NCBI GenBank assembly: GCA_030141605.1 | Contig: JAQGDQ010000318.1 | Coordinates: 191,001 to 255,000 of the forward strand | DNA from: Tubiluchus corallicola | Taxonomy: Eukaryota; Priapulida; Priapulimorpha; Priapulimorphida; Tubiluchidae | Length of the DNA stretch: 64,000 nucleotides | Reading direction: 5' to 3' | In this document: positions 1 through 12,121 of the stretch, piece after piece | Position numbering within the stretch: the first letter of the stretch is position 1 | Layout: each line of letters begins with the position of its first letter | Notes under the pieces: model-generated | Told to the model about the DNA's origin: nothing | What the model saw: the letters and a program-made list of their open reading frames with translations, nothing else | Databases searched by the model: none | Position numbers and translations under genes: made by a program

Positions 1-130
1 GTGTGCAATGTTTGGCAAGCTAAGATTTCATGAGGGAGACTATTAAAAAGTTTGACACCATTATGGTGTAGAGAGTTCAAGCCATATTGAGTCTTGAACC
101 TGTTTTTTTATTCTTGAACCTATTTTGTCA

Positions 131-270
131 GCAATAGTTGGACTCGCCCGTTCATTAAGTTTTTAATCTATTATTTAACTATCTGAAATGCTTTTGCAGT
201 ATTAATGGTGCTAAAATGTATCCGACCTGAAAAAGGGGTAGTATATGAAAAATCATCCAGCCTTCCTTTA
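131..270 (-). mobile_element. MITE family A, truncated copy
   Basis: Matches the inner and one terminal part of the element at 2327-2939 in reverse orientation (shared blocks GGACTCGCCCG, TTAATCTATTATTTAA, GCAGTATTAATGG). It ends in the TTCCTTTAA terminus. Confidence 0.7.
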
Positions 271-1182
271 ACTTATGTAAAGTGCCACGTTGACCATGTC
301 GCAAATTTTTAGGACATATTTTAAAATTACTTTTTCTTTCGCTTTAACGAGTTAATTATAATTTAATGACAATTAATTGTAAATTTTAACATACAGCTAA
401 GAATTTATAGTTCCTATCTACGTAAACTTTATTTAATTTCTGTAATGTAGGATCTTTACGCTAGTCGCTCCAGATAATCTATACACGCACATAAAATCCA
501 TGGAGAAGAAGTCCGAGGAAAATCTGAATTTATTTGTAGCTACCCTGCATCTAGGAATGTCCGGAATAAGAAGCAAGAAGCAGAAATAGAAAAATAAAAA
601 AGCAAAATTTTAAGCAAAAGCAACGTCTTTGAGCCATCAGTAAACTTTCTATACATGCTGTACAGTGGTATGGTTACCCATCATGCAATGCACATTACCC
701 GGCATGCAATGCGCATTAAAGCTTAAATAATACCTTCATTTTCTCACGTGCCAAGCATCAAGTGACACAGAATTGGTCTAAATACCGCAGGTTAACAAGC
801 AAAGAAAATCGACTGACGGTTTTCTATATAGGAAAGCATTAAACGCACGTATATGCTAATCTGTATATTGATTACTACCGGCACGATATAGTACAATGTT
901 TGTGTAATATCCCAGCATGCAATTTGTATAAAGTACGCAACGTGTACAGTAAAAATAGCAAGAGCCCGAAACGAAAGTTGGAAAAATGGCGCATTTATTA
1001 AAATATGACTTATTAAAGGTTAGTTAGAACACAGTTCGATTCGATCTGGAGGCTTTCTTCAACATGACTGATTATTTCTTTCATTCAGCACCTCTCTCTC
1101 TAAGTTCAGTAAAAACCCATTGTAAGCTTAAAACAATACCATGTAAATAATTATAATTATGTAATTAATAATTACGTCCATG
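271..1182. other. A+T-rich DNA, no gene seen
   Basis: No convincing coding, RNA or repeat signal apart from short local duplications such as the repeated GGCATGCAATGCGCATT-like words near 680-715. Confidence 0.5.
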
Positions 1183-2235
1183 TTCAATTCAATTCAATTC
1201 AATTTATTTATTAACTCCTCAAGAATTAACAAAATACAGTATTAGGAATGCATGCAATATTATGTAACAAAGGAGAAGGGCAGCGAAGAACACGTACGTT
1301 AACTAGTCAGCCACCCTTAAATAGCTACGATTAAGTAAAATTAATTTTGGCACCAGTCTCAATTTAAATTTGAATTCTGTTGACGTCTGTAATAGGCAAT
1401 TAACTGATGGGAAATGCAATATTGTAGAACACGATAATTTAAATAACCAAGAATTTACAATTCTAAAATACTGTGAATATGCGGTGCAAACAAAATAAAA
1501 GTAACATAACATTTTTAACATAACAGAAAATGGATAATGTGAGCATTGACTAAAAAAATCCGACAACAAAACAGTAGAATGATCGACCAAAGATGTTCAT
1601 CAGAAGAATATAATAAATTAAACTAAGGAAAAATAAGGTAAACATAAATCATACAAAACAAAACAAGGAAAACAGAGGCAAATAAGAAAAAACAAAACTG
1701 AAATCTTGAAATAATAACATCAAAGACTGCAGCTGTCGAGAAAGAGAATATAATAAATTAAACCATCGAAAAACTAAATCAACTGTAAATAAGACAAAAT
1801 GAAATCAAAATGTAGCAAAAACTTAAAGAAAAACTTATAGTGTCGTAACAATGAAAAAAATGTATAGGTATTCTATTCCAAGTACATCAGTAAAATATCT
1901 CATTCATTTGTACCCGGCAATGAGTTGTTTTTTGTAGTTTAGAATTAACTTATTGTAGTTACTTGACTTTAATTGATCTGATAATGAATTCCAAAGCAAA
2001 GATCCTTGGTGTTTTAAAGAATTCTGGCCTTTAGATGAATTAAATCTTTCGATAAAATAAGATTGGGTTGTAGCAAACCTAGTAGAATGGTGATGTATGT
2101 GACATGCTAAAGTATAATAATTGCTGAATAGATCCGGAAGTGAATTATTTTAGAATTTATATACAAACTTGAGCAATTCTAATTTATACAGATGTGAACT
2201 TCCCAAAACGGGACCAATTTCACTGTTTAACGTTT
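1183..2235 (-). mobile_element. Non-LTR retrotransposon 3' end (5'-truncated)
   Basis: The minus strand of about 2110-1905 translates to a typical LINE ORF2 C-terminus. It contains HIHHHSTRFATTQSYF, then SLKHQGSLLWNSLSDQLKSS, the 'LWNSLP' signature of CR1/RTE-like elements, and stops near 1905. About 700 bp of A+T-rich 3' untranslated sequence follow and finish in a TTGAATTGAATTG repeat tail at 1183-1205. The reverse-transcriptase domain is absent, so this is a dead 5'-truncated copy. A related TTGAATTGAATTG stretch occurs at 62261-62277. Clade assignment is by memory of the family. Confidence 0.75.
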
Positions 2236-2326
2236 ATATTACACCTTTACTAAGGTCAAATTTCTTCGCTCAATTTATTTTGACCTATAAGATCCACTTT
2301 GTCATATAATAAAAAGGGTAGCTTTA

Positions 2327-2939
2327 TTAAAGGAAAACAGCATGGTTTTTCAAATGCGATTTCCCATTTTTAAGTAAGATAAAAAGTATACATTTTAACA
2401 CAATTAATACTGCAAAAGCGTTTCTGATCATTAAATAATAGATTAAAATCTTAATTAACGACGGGCGAGCCCAACTATAGATGACATCACAAACTAACAT
2501 AATTTTCAACAGCAAAAATATTCCACGAGCGTGTTGCACGTGTTTGCGAAAGATAAAATTGAAGTACGGTGTTACTGTAAAATATTCTGTGTGTTGCACT
2601 AAAACTAAGCAAGTTTTAAGATAAAAATTCAAATTTCAAGTTTACCGCTGTGCTCATGCATGAGCTGTCGAACGTGTGTAGTTCGTCACAGCTAACACAT
2701 CTGAACTAAGTGGTACAGGACCTGTTTTTGTGCAATGTGTTTCCGAAATGCAGACGCTCATGCCCGTCTAACTAGCGAATGGTGAAATGCAACTAACAGC
2801 GAAGAACTAGTGGCGCGAACGTGAAATTGTGTTTGTGTGGTAATAATTCTTTCGCGTAAGTCATTTTTGAAAAAATAGTACGTTTCCTTTCAATATTTTT
2901 AAGAACAGATTGTTTTGATTGGCTTCGGTTTTGCTTTAA
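2327..2939 (+). mobile_element. MITE family A, full-length copy
   Basis: A 613-bp non-autonomous DNA element bounded by TTAA on both sides. The left end reads TTAAAGGAAAACAG and the reverse complement of the right end reads TTAAAGCAAAACCGAAG, giving imperfect terminal inverted repeats. Other copies are at 131, 9818, 10958, 27303, 37751, 43565, 59930 and 63190. TTAA target sites point to the piggyBac or Kolobok type; no transposase is present. Open frames inside it are chance. Confidence 0.8.
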
Positions 2940-3289
2940 AATAAAAATTTGAATTATTTGATGAAACCAGAACCTTGACGAGCAAAACAAGGTCAGAACA
3001 GTCGCTCGGACCGTTACCGTACATAACAGCGCACACGCTAACCGTTACCACACACCACCTTACTTATATGAACGCTGCAACAGATCAGCGCTCAAGCACA
3101 GCTAATTTTAAAAAATAGGTTAATTATTTCCTACAACGTCACCATTTTGACAGTAACAATAAGAGCAAATACAAAACACATCAAAGACACAAAATAATTA
3201 GATCTTTACCTGCGAAAATCAAATATGTCTTCTTTCAATTTTCTACTTTTTTCCCTTCATTTGTTTAGAAGACGCACAATTCATAAATT

Positions 3290-4260
3290 TCAGTTATACA
3301 CGTTCACAAAATACGTTTTTATTGTCCACTGGGTTAACAATACAGCCAGGTAAATCTACGCTTCTAGCCGGGAAGCTGTTGCTATGTTTATACAGCTCAA
3401 TGTGGCAACAGACAGGTGTGCAATATGCGATGAGTAATCGTTTACTAAGAATTACAGGTAGAAAGACACAGCAGCGTGCCGCCATCTATCGGGAAGTTTA
3501 GTAAATAAACAGGTATCGCGGAGTATAAGCATTAAGCAAGGCAAATATGCAAAATGTGATGATGAGTAATCGTTCATAAAAACTTACAGCTAGAAATACG
3601 CAACAGCATGACGCCATCTATCGGGAAGTTTAAGAAATAAACAGGTGTCGGAGAGTATAAGCATTAAACAAGACAAATATGCAATATGTGATGATGAGTA
3701 ATCATTAACTAAGAATTACAGGTAGAAATGCGCAGCAGCGTGCCACCATCTGTCGGGAAGTTTAAGAAATAAACAGGTATCGTGGAGTATAAGCATTAAA
3801 CTAGACAAATATGCAATATGTGATAATGAGTAATCATTTACTAAGAATTACAGAAATACACAGCAATGTGCCGCCATCTATCGGGGAGTATAAGCAATAA
3901 ACAAGACAAATATGCAATATGTGATGAGAAGTAATCGTTTAGTAAGAATTACAGGTAGAAATACGCAGCAACGTGCCGCCTTCAATCGGGGAGTATAAGC
4001 ATTAAACAGGACAAATAACAAATATGAAATATGTGATGATGAGTAATCGTTTGCTCAAAATTACAGGTAGAAATACGCAGCAGCGTGCCGCCATCTATCG
4101 GGAAGTATAAGCATTAAACAAGACAGGTATGCAATATGTGATGAAAAGTAATCGTTTACTAAAAATTACAGGTAGAAATACGCAGCAACGTGCCGCCATC
4201 TATCGGGGAGCAAAAGCATTAAACAAGACAGGTATGCAATATAATATTATGATGATGAGT
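3290..4260. repeat. Tandem repeat, ~110-150 bp unit
   Basis: About eight diverged units. Each carries the words GTGCCGCCATCTATCGGG, GTATAAGCATTAAACAAGAC, AAATATGCAATATGTGATG and AGTAATCGTTTACTAAG in the same order. Unit length varies because the block AAGAAATAAACAGG is present in only some units. Confidence 0.85.
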
Positions 4261-5302
4261 GTTGTTTTTAGTAACAATTATATACAAAAATACTGAACAA
4301 AGTGTCGCCATCTGTAACATAAAAATTAGACAAGATGGAAGTGCAGTGTGCAGTACTCCACGAATGATCATTTATTAAGGAACTTTACTGGTTGGAATCA
4401 TATTATGGTTGAAATAGCCATTTAAGTTTCGCGATCTATCGGAAAAAACAAAGATTAAACAGGGTCAGATTTGCAACATGTGATCAGTAATCATTTGTAA
4501 TAGAAATTCTCCCAACGATGACCTCTGAACTATGACCTATTAACTATGATCTCTAACCTTTGACCTCGACCAAATATATTTTGCAATTTGGCTTCATTTT
4601 TGGCCTATCGCTGCCTATCCCTGAAACAATTTCCAAATTTTCTTCATTAAAACTTTAGGAACAGTTTTAATGAATAGAAATAAATAAATAAATAAATAAT
4701 AAATAGATAAATAACAACTCAGATATTGTGTTTGTGATTTTTTGCCATGACAATTGGATTGTTACTGCACAAAAATAATAAAAAAGTGTGAATACCAGGA
4801 CATTTTGACATTTGTTTAAGCGTTTTCAGGTAGGAAAAAAGTATTCTTACCAGCATGACGCGCATGCTCCGTGAAAGCGTCCCCTGGTGGCACAAATGAT
4901 GGACCTGCAAAAGTAAGAAAATTGAGCTTGTTTGAACTGAAAAACTTTTCAATGGGGATTATTATTGAAGTATTACTACTTGCAGAACATATTCACGCTG
5001 AAGCTGTTAAGGTTATAAACAGAATAACCTTTTCACAGTTCCAGCGATTGATGATGATCGTGAAAAGGTCAACGGCTCAGTGTCAACGCATTTGTGTACG
5101 CTTGACAACGCCTAGCAGCCCATGCTATTGTAATAGCAACAGTTTTAACAGCTAGCGAGAACCTTACCTAGTTTATTTTTTCTTATTCCCAAGCAAAATC
5201 CTGCTAGTAAATCTCTCTACGCACAGGCTAATGCATAATTAAGTAAAGTCCACGTAAAACAACTGAAGTTACTCAACTGATGCGGCTGACGACTTTGCGT
5301 TA
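4261..5302. other. No gene seen
   Basis: Holds a run of TGACC-type words at 4517-4570 (related to the repeats at 34936, 35895 and 53750) and an (AAATA)n stretch at 4680-4710. The short open frames have no recognisable content. Confidence 0.45.
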
Positions 5303-5308
5303 CACACA

Positions 5309-5355
<47 letters not shown>
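5303..5355. repeat. (CA)n/(CGCA)n microsatellite
   Basis: Alternating CA with CGCA variants. It directly abuts the 3' end of the minus-strand LINE that starts at 5356. Confidence 0.9.
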
Positions 5356-5358
<3 letters not shown>

Positions 5359-6850
5359 ATAATCTTTATTTGCCATAAAAAATCGATATTCACAACTATA
5401 AAAGCATAAAAGAACATCGCAGCATGAGAATAAAATTCACACAAGTGTTAAAGGCAAATGCGTCCTGTGCAAACTAAAAACTGCTGTGCCAAAAATTTAA
5501 AACAAAAATATACATTATAATATTACACCGAAATTATAATAGACTATATACAATATATACATATAATTTAAAATGGACGTGGGTAAATAAAATTTGTGGA
5601 TGAATATATATTATCGTTTACGTATGTTGGATTTTCAAAACGATTTAATGTATGTATTTTTAATTTTGATTTGAATTCGTCAAAAGACTTGATTTGTTTT
5701 AAATTTGATGGCAGGGTATTCCAAAGTTGAACTCCTTGTTTAGTGATAGAATTGTTGCCGTATTTGTTATTAGTGCGTATTTGTCAAATATTGTGTTCTT
5801 GGATTTAATGTTGGCTCCAAGAGGAGTGGAAGCTTATTTTTGATGAAAGGCGTGTTAATATTGTTGATGTATTTATATAAAAACAAGATTGTGTAGAAGT
5901 CTTTATGTGCTTGTAAAATTGGGATTTTAAGCATTGTTCTTAGTTCTGTTGCAGAGGTTTGATTTGTTATGAGGGACGTTTTATTTGAATAGCCAGCGAC
6001 TAATCTTAATGCATAATTTTGAAGACTATTTAGTTTGTTACAGCTGTCTCTTAAAACTTCATGAAAAAGTGCGGTAGAATGAGAGTTTTAAAAATTAATA
6101 ACTTTGTCTGTTTAGTTGGTTGACCTTTTACCTGCCGTAAGACGTTCCGCATGCCATTTTATCGTAAATTTTATTAAAGTGGTTATCCCTAGAAAGTTTG
6201 TTATCTACACAGATACCTGTTTTTCTGTTTTATTATGCTATTTTCAACTTTTATTGTTGTATTACTTATATTGTCATTTGAGAATGAGGAAAGGACCATG
6301 AAATCTGTTTTGGTGCTATTTAATTTGAGTTTTAAATGGGTAAATGCTATGTTAATGTTTGCGATGTCCTGTTCTAAAAGTCGTTGAGCTGTTGCTAGAT
6401 TTTCGTGGCTTAAATATATAGTTGTGTCGTCAGCAAACTGTGTTATATTACAATGTGTTACTGTTTTAGATATATTGTTAATATAAAGACAAAAAAGTAA
6501 GGGACCCAAAAGTGTGCCTTGTGGTGTGCCCTACTGTAATGTTAGCCATTCTGAGACGGTATTTGTAGATAATTTGACTCTTTGTTTTCTGTTTCTCCAG
6601 TAACTGTTAATGAGCTTTAATGAAGTTGTATTAAATCCTAATGATTTCAAATTGTTTTTCAAAAGATTGTGGTCTAGACTATCAAAGGCTTTACTTAAGT
6701 CTAAAAATGCGGCTACAACATATTTATTTTCATTTAAGTTTGATCTCCAGTTTTCAGTTGCATGTATGATGGCATCAGTAGTAGAGTGTTTTCGTCTAAA
6801 ACCAAATTGATGTTTACTAAGTATATTGTTAACGTTTATCAATATATGTT
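5356..6850 (-). mobile_element. Non-LTR retrotransposon, RT and C-terminal part (broken)
   Basis: The minus strand encodes a LINE reverse transcriptase. From 6842 down it reads HQFGFRRKHSTTDAI (RT motif 1 region) and FLDLSKAFDSLDHNLL (motif A with catalytic Asp). A nonsense TAG sits at about 6530, directly before GTPQGTLLGPLL (motif B). FADDTTIYLS (motif C catalytic Asp pair) follows near 6430. The C-terminal region below about 6090 (NYALRLVAGYSNKTS-like) matches the plus-strand LINE at 7290-8105, so both belong to one CR1-like family. The 3' end reads GCAAATAAAGATTATTA next to a (TG)n tract. It is 5'-truncated and inactivated by the stop codon and frame breaks. Confidence 0.85.
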
Positions 6851-7124
6851 ATCAATATATAAGATATATATGAATTCATTTGTTCAAATAGTACTTTTTC
6901 CAAAATTTTTCCAAAACAATGAACAACGGATGTAGGCCGGTATTAACCTGGGTCAGTTGATGAGTCTTTTTTGAAGATATGCAACGTGACGGTTGCAGTT
7001 AAGAAGCGTTGCTGTGGTACACTTAACCTTAGACCTACAACAACTGCGCGTGCGCACAGCTAAACCGTGAAAAGTTTATTAACAGTTTTTGTGGCTTAAA
7101 TGACGTAACTTCAATGCCACTTGG

Positions 7125-7285
7125 CGAGCTGCATTGAAGGAGCTGCAGCATCGCCTATTTTTTTTCACACAATTTTATCGATAATATTTAATACAATAAG
7201 TATTTTTCCTGTAGCTCCTTCTTTATACTTGTACGGAACCCTTTGTACGGAGCACTTTACTTCAAAACGTTAAATATGAAAACTT
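7125..7285 (+). mobile_element. Repeat family D fragment
   Basis: Shares CGCC(C)CTATTTT, TATCGATAATATT and TTCTTTATACTTGTACGGAA with the longer copies at 8118 and 16915. It is cut off where the LINE at 7290 begins. Confidence 0.6.
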
Positions 7286-7289
7286 TAGA

Positions 7290-8105
7290 AAACTAAATAC
7301 AATGCAAAACTACGCACTTAGATTAATTCATGGCTACTCTAACAAAACTGCTAAACAACATGCTGCTTCTGCAACAAGCTTAAGAACGTCCACAAAAATA
7401 CCAATATTAGAAGCCTATCGAGATTACAAAACACTGATATTTCTTTATAAATATATAAATAAACTGAGCATTCCATTTATAAACAACCCCTTAGCATTTA
7501 TTCCTGATACCACATTGGACACTAGAACATACAATTTAAAGCAAATTACAGTAAACAATAAATTTGGAAATAACTCTATATCAAAACAGGCCATACATTT
7601 ATGGAACTTACTACCCAGTGAAATAAAACAAATAGAATCTCTCCACCACTTTAAAAAGAAATTAAAAGAATATCAATATAACAGGTTTCAACATCCACAT
7701 TGTGCATCTGATACTAATTACACGGACTCCACTTTCATATACCCCCGCCCCTGACTCCATATAATGATTAAAAATGAAATTTTTAAAAAAAAAATTATGT
7801 AATGTAATACGTGTTATGTTAGTTTCGTGTTTCGTAATGTTAAATGTATAAATAGTGTGCACTATGTAATGTAAAATTTAATGTACTTTCCTATAATTGT
7901 TTGTAAAAATATTTTAATATGGTATTTGTAAATATGTTCATTATATTGTATATAGTTTGCACTTTAGTTTTTTTAGTATGCACTGGACGCATTTGTCTTG
8001 AACAGTGTTGTTATTTTAACATTACGCTGAGGCTAACTCAATTTTATTATAATGAGGGAACCGTTTTTATGACAAATAAAGAATTAATAAAAAAATAAAA
8101 AAAAT
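7290..8105 (+). mobile_element. Non-LTR retrotransposon 3' end, same family as 5356-6850
   Basis: An open frame from 7302 to 7754 (150 aa) is the C-terminus of a LINE ORF2. It starts MQNYALRLIHGYSNKT and later reads AIHLWNLLPSEIKQIES, with the LWN(L/S)LP signature. About 350 bp of 3' UTR follow, ending in GACAAATAAAGAATTAATA and an A-rich tail. The reverse-transcriptase domain is missing, so the copy is 5'-truncated. It lies head-to-head with the minus-strand copy. Confidence 0.85.
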
Positions 8106-8117
8106 AAACCCATGTGT

Positions 8118-8713
8118 TTAGGTACTGTGACACTGCGGCACCCCCTATTTTCACTCAATACTATCGATATTATTCAATATAATAAGTCTTATTTCTTTAG
8201 TTCTTTCTCTATACTTGAGGGTAGTACTTTTTGCTTCATAGCCCAGCACAGTGAGCTCCAGCAATGCGCTGTTTGGCTGCTCTGCACTTGCGGTCATACG
8301 CACATGTCTGAGATAACACCCTGCACGCTAGCATCTGCTGCTAGGTAGAAAAGTACTGTCTCTATCACAGTAACAACTGCCACGTGCATACCGTGAACCG
8401 TCATATTCTTGGACATCATAAAGTGTAAACTTAGTGTGTATGCTTAAAACATAAATTATTTGATAATGGATGCCTTGCATCTCCAAGACATAAATTCTGT
8501 GACTGTAAGTGAACTACAACAGCTTAAATTTTCACAGTTGTCTCTCCATGAAAAAGTTGCAGTTAAGAAAAAAGGCCGATCAACACCCGATCTTCAAATA
8601 TAACTACAACATTTAAATTACATATGTTTCTTACGCTTTACACAGTATTAAAACAATGGCTAAAACATTTCTGAAGCAGCACCCCCACTAATTTTAGCTA
8701 CGAGCCGCCACTG
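8118..8713 (+). mobile_element. Repeat family D, copy retaining the right end
   Basis: Collinear with 16915-17405 over several hundred bases (GCGCCCCCTATTTTCACTCA-like start, CAATGCGCTGTTTGGCTG, GCGGTCATACGCACATGTCT-like region, GAAGCAGCACCCCCA). It ends in TACGAGCCGCCACTG, the inverse of the CAGTGGCGGCTCGTG start at 16915. This defines a terminal inverted repeat for the family. Superfamily not assigned. Confidence 0.75.
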
Positions 8714-8756
8714 TAAAAGTATTTATTGGCAACCACAAACTGTTGTTGTTGTTAGC

Positions 8757-8855
8757 ATCCTTCTGTCTCGGAAGACAATGGAGTGTGCGCCAAGAAAATC
8801 AGTTATTGATCACATTGATGGATCTGCAGCGTCGACTGTGGGGGCATCCCGAGAT
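8757..8855 (-). mobile_element. GC-rich repeat family F, internally deleted copy
   Basis: Reverse-complement match to both ends of the element at 33025-33452. The block CATCCTTCTGTCTCGGAAGA through GCAGCGTCGACTGTG corresponds to 33452-33365, then the sequence jumps to GGGCATCCCG, which corresponds to about 33040-33025. About 330 bp of interior are missing. Confidence 0.65.
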
Positions 8856-9204
8856 AAGTATTGAAAGACAGACCTTTCGGCAAGTTTACTGATGATGGCA
8901 ATTACCATTGCCAGAACGTTTGATTTTTCAATAATTGTACAGTATGGTTCATCGTGGCCAATAAACACTTCTGTATGTGCAGCGCCGTAACACAATGTTA
9001 GTGTTAATTTATTTAATCAGACTGACCCCTAGTGGCAATAGTGACAAACATATACAGCAAGTTTTAGTGTTTTCTGGCTGTAGCTAATTCTCTGGAAACC
9101 GTCTAAAATAATTCTTTGCACGAAAAGGAACCAATTAAATTTCATCTAGTTAAACCCTAAAACTATGTTGTGTGCGAGAGAGGGCATTTGAGAGATGGCA
9201 TATT

Positions 9205-9767
9205 ATTATTAAAGATGATTACCAGGTGATTGTGTAATCACGAGTTCAGAATAAACAATGCTCTAAAATATTGAAAACTACAATAACTTATTTTAAATCA
9301 AAGCTTAGATTAAATAATAATTACCTCAGATACTCAAATTTTGTTAAACTTTCAAAGCTACGAGCGGCTCAGTGAATCTATTAAGATTCACAATGGCGCC
9401 TTTTTGTAACGTGCGCGCGGCCGACAAGTAGAAGGCGGTACCGTGATAACCATGATCATGAACTGCAGTGTTAATTTCTGACGTCATATGATGTAAAGCC
9501 CATTTTTCGTGACATCACGCGTTTAAGCAGTACTGTAACAGCTATGCAAACGTGCTTGACGCGCCAGGGAAGACGTCTGCCATTGCACAAACTGTGGTTA
9601 GTTTTTGACGTAAGCAGTAGCTGTGTTCGGTTGCCGTTAATTAACTTTCTAAGCTAATTATTCAAATATAAGAAACAACTGTTAACTTTTATATGCAAGA
9701 CAATGTATACTTTGGACAGTAAATTAAAATGAGATTGAGTCTAAACGATCGTCCGGTCTTCCTTTAA
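9205..9767 (+). mobile_element. MITE family B copy
   Basis: Shares its whole order of blocks with 35012-35652 and, in reverse, with 23681-24230: GATTGTGTAA, AAAACTACAATAACTTATTT, GGCGCCTTTTTGT, GGTACCGTGATAA, GATCATGAACTGCAGTGTTA, TGACGTCATATGATGTA, GACAGTAAATTAAAATGAGA. It ends TCCGGTCTTCCTTTAA. Confidence 0.8.
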
Positions 9768-9817
9768 GAGCGGGATTCACGAAAATATTATTACCCATAA
9801 AGTTTAATTTAGATGGA

Positions 9818-10040
9818 CACCTGCTTTTTGGAAACGCACTGCGCTGTACTTCTGAGTTCACTTGTGACGTAGTACACGCATTTGTGGCTATTAATTAAGT
9901 TTTTATTCTATTGTTTAACCATCAGAAACACTACTGTATTACACTTTGCGGTATTACAGTATTATAGATGTCAAAATGTATACTTTTTGCCGTACTTCAA
10001 AATAGAGTAGAACACGAAAAATCACCCTGTTTTCCTTTAG
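9818..10040 (-). mobile_element. MITE family A, truncated copy
   Basis: Reverse-oriented fragment with TTTTTGCCGTACTTCAAAAT and the CTGTTTTCCTTTAG terminus. The TTAA is degenerate (TTAG). Confidence 0.6.
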
Positions 10041-10630
10041 CAACAAATAGGTCCGTTGTCAACCTGTCCAAAAATGAAAAAAAATCACTTGCCAAAAACC
10101 CGAGACCTTAAAAAAATAAAGAAACGAACACCTTCACCTAAATGTTCTCCTCTCCTATGAAGAAAATCTCCACTGTGCTCCGTCAAACCAAACACTTCCA
10201 AACCAAAACACGCCACTTAGCCCACTCACATCACCCTCTTCACGTGAATAATCGCTGGAAAAACTCCAAAAATTAGGTGAGAATAACAATAGGAGTGATA
10301 AAACTGCCGTGCCATCCTAGTATAACGACTGTGACCCAGTTACGTGGCACACGGAGGAGCGGAAAATCGCCCGACGCATTGTAAGCGCACGGTCTCGCGA
10401 TGCCGTGAGTGTTCACGAAGCGTGAGTGGATGAATGGCGGCGACTTTGACAATGAAAACGGTTGTATTGTGTAGCATTGGAAGCATGATAGCAATGCGGG
10501 GTGGACTGAATGAAATTCGCTAATATAATTGCTGCAGATTTTATCTAACTTTCAAGGCGATGTGACTATTATTAAAGAGTGCGAATCTTTAGCAAGATGA
10601 ATAGAGGAGCGAAAGTAGAAGCGCGACAAT
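10041..10630. other. No gene seen
   Basis: Mixed-composition DNA (somewhat less A+T-rich at 10300-10500) with no recognisable protein, RNA or repeat. A 73-residue open frame on the minus strand has no visible domain. Confidence 0.4.
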
Positions 10631-10634
10631 ATAG

Positions 10635-10880
10635 TTGCGAGGGAGAGGACGTTTAATGTTTCTACATGGAAGGGAGAGGGCGTTCCATGTTCCTACGTGG
10701 AAGGAAAAGGGCGTTCTACGTTCCTACTTGGGAGGAAGAGGGCCTTCAATATTCCTACGTGGGAGGAAGAAGGCGTTCAATGTTCCTACGTGGGAGGAAG
10801 AGGGCCTTCAATGTTCCTACGTGGGAGGGAAAGGGCGTTCAATGTATCTACGTGGGAGGGAGAGGGCGTTCAATATCGAA
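10635..10880. repeat. 31-bp minisatellite
   Basis: About eight units built on GGGCGTTCAATGTTCCTACG followed by TGGGAGGAAGA. Because 31 is not a multiple of three, all three plus frames stay open, which explains the overlapping glycine/arginine-rich frames. Confidence 0.9.
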
Positions 10881-10955
10881 TGGAATTTGAACGCTTGAAT
10901 TCGAATTGAACGATTTTTTTTAGTTCGAACTCGATTTAAACGAAGTTTTAGTATT
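10870..10955 (+). mobile_element. Family G fragment
   Basis: Contains GAATTCGAATTGAACG and TTTAGTTCGAACTCGATT, matching the interior of the element at 26512-26906. Confidence 0.45.
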
Positions 10956-10957
10956 CC

Positions 10958-11115
10958 GAAATGCAGGCGCTAGTGTCCATCTAACTAGTGAATGGTGAAA
11001 TGCATGTAACAGCGCAGAACTAGTGGCGCGAACGTGAAATTGTGTTTGTGTGGTAATAATTCTTTCACTTACGTCATTTTTGAAAAAAATAGTGTGTATG
11101 TTCCTTTCAATATCT
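10958..11115 (+). mobile_element. MITE family A, truncated copy
   Basis: Matches the right half of the 2327-2939 copy: CCGAAATGCAGGCGCTAGTG, GAACTAGTGGCGCGAACGTG, TGTGTGGTAATAATTCTTTC. Confidence 0.7.
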
Positions 11116-11194
11116 TAAACTAATTCATACTTCTCCAGCTTACCAACGCTTACTTGTAAAAACTCATTACACTTTTGACATACCTTGACGATGC

Positions 11195-11398
11195 AATGCT
11201 TTACTTCAGAATGAATGACGTCATTGGTGGAAAATGAGCATTCAAAATGGGAGCATGAACATGAAGTGATCGCGACTTTAAAGTGATCTTACTAATTACA
11301 CGAGGCGCTAATTGCAGTTTTGTTACTAAATCCTTCTAACTTTTGTCCCGAACATTGAAATAAACCTAACTTCCCAGAAATCTTGACGTTTCCTTTAA
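11195..11398 (+). mobile_element. MITE family E, truncated copy
   Basis: Matches 25500-25950: GAATGACGTCATTGGTGG, then GCGACTTTAAAGTGATCTTA, AATTACACGAGGCGC and the terminus TTGACGTTTCCTTTAA. Confidence 0.7.
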
Positions 11399-12121
11399 CG
11401 CTGGGAAACAAAACCATTTTTCCTGTGATTAGACATAAAAAACACTACGACACTCAGCTTAAAATTAAGCCAATTTCTCCTCCGGTAGACAATAGCTTAC
11501 TGCTCTAAATAATAACCATTATCCATTCGTAATAATTACGCCAGACAAAAATAATTACAAATAATCGACGAAGTTAACTAATTTTCTGTAATTTCATAAT
11601 TGGCTTGTTATACGACTGGCTGACATTTTGATCATAATTAATGTAGTTGGGCCTAAATTAGCCAGGTAAATAATGCTTCTGAAGTTATTATGCATTGCAC
11701 ATAGACACAACACAGAACATCAAGGGTGTAGCAGTTCTACCGAAGTAGATAAATAGATACTTACTGTCAAAAATACATACTAAACAAAAAAATCATCAGA
11801 TACATACAATTTAAATTTTGAAATATCATGACACTATATACAAGCAAAACAATTACTAATAAAACAAATATTGTTAAATCTTCCTGTTAGTTATATTAAT
11901 TATTTAATGAAAAGTTTAATGATTAGTACCTAAAATAAATTGTCATTGATTAGGCCTCATTCTCAGATATGAGATATGATCATTACATAGTATATTGTTC
12001 ATCGTGTCTTAAAAATGCTTTTTCAACATAATCAATAAATGCCTTAATTACTTCTAAATCATTATTTCCCACCAGGAATAAAAATTTATCAGCATCGCTC
12101 ATAAGGGACGTTCATATTTGT
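11399..12121. other. A+T-rich DNA, no gene seen
   Basis: Low-complexity A+T-rich sequence without repeats or coding signal that I can recognise. Confidence 0.4.
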
